From Odontocerum albicorne (taxonomy: Eukaryota; Arthropoda; Insecta; Trichoptera; Odontoceridae), in NCBI GenBank assembly GCA_949825065.1, contig OX463855.1:35516281-35580280 (forward strand): a stretch of 64,000 bases of DNA, in the 5' to 3' direction. The notes below the pieces were generated by a model that saw nothing but the letters and a program-made list of their open reading frames with translations, searched no databases and had not been told where the DNA came from. Positions 63,791 through 64,000 of the stretch are shown here, piece by piece. Position 1 is the first letter of the stretch. Every line of letters starts with the position of its first letter. Both the position numbers and the translations under genes were made by a program.

Positions 63791-64000
63791 TACGCATTCT
63801 CATACAGGTTCTACGATTTATCTTAGTTCTAACTTTTCCTTCTTTCAAAATACTATTCACTTGATCCAACCATACTTTCCGTCGTCTTCTTCGACCACGC
63901 CTTTCACTCACATTTGCATTGTATATTTGTTTTTAAGTCTTTCTTCATTCATTTGTTCTACGTGTCATTTGTTCTTCATTCATTTGTTCTTCACCTTAAG
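63790..64000 (-). mobile_element. LINE family A fragment, cut by window edge
   Basis: CATACGCATTCTCATACAGG, CACTTGATCCAACCATACTT and CTTCTTCGACCACGCCTTTC are the reversed CMRRCMDV, KVWLDQVN and GRRGRRR coding parts. Confidence 0.75.

Overview
The window is nuclear DNA from an arthropod, most likely an insect. It is AT-rich, has no operons or ribosome binding sites, and holds isolated exon-like blocks in long non-coding stretches filled with layered mobile-element debris typical of insects: mariner and other Tc1/mariner transposases, RTE-, CR1- and Jockey-like LINEs, a Penelope-like element with a GIY-YIG domain, tRNA-derived SINEs, hAT, piggyBac-like and pogo-like non-autonomous elements. I could not fix the order of insect from sequence alone.

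Host genes: the one convincing host exon is at 54356-54477 (+), the start of a myosin motor domain, closest in pattern to class I myosins. A GC-rich, proline-rich block at 15146-15228 (+) with a strong acceptor could be another exon, but its phase does not join directly to the myosin exon. A small ORF at 61883-62140 is unassigned. Most of the window therefore reads as intron or intergenic sequence.

Repeat families named here: A = RTE-like LINE whose C-terminus carries R/G-rich motifs and then a short 3' tail (copies at 2.0-4.8, 14.3, 16.5, 19.1, 23.0, 36.5, 42.7, 49.2-50.8, 51.1, 53.5 and 63.8 kb). B = LINE with a C-terminal AWNGLP / FRKHLK motif and a characteristic 3' UTR ending ...GCTATATAAAT (8.4-13.6, 18.3, 21.1, 25.3, 29.2-31.6, 37.6, 57.7-58.3 kb). 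C = CR1-like LINE ending in an (ATAA)n-type tail (33.3, 34.3, 52.8 kb; divergent 41.7, 46.0 kb). D = another LINE 3' end (16.9, 17.1-17.7, 36.3 kb). PLE = Penelope-like (14.0, 15.7, 22.4, 44.6, 58.4 kb).

Layout: 0-8 kb mariner pieces, family A copies with two LTR-like insertions, a palindromic MITE, a hAT-like remnant, a Tc1/mariner MITE and an internally deleted mariner. 8-13.6 kb family B mosaic forming a large inverted repeat around a mariner. 14-17.7 kb PLE, candidate exon, hairpin. 18-25.5 kb LINE fragments and a 60-bp array. 26-32 kb SINEs, a piggyBac-like element, mariner plus hAT MITE inside family B. 32-39 kb MITEs and LINEs. 39.5-47.3 kb large minisatellites and nested hAT. 49-54.3 kb family A debris with mariner insertions. 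54.4 kb myosin exon, then hAT MITE, Jockey-like RT, SINEs, family B with a LINE insertion, a 49-bp array within a Tc1/mariner remnant and further debris.

Two patterns stand out. Nearly every Tc1/mariner-type copy with both ends is internally deleted, and at least eight of the minisatellites lie in or against retroelement or transposon sequence, several clearly built from a piece of it. I found no convincing new gene system, CRISPR array or RNA gene.
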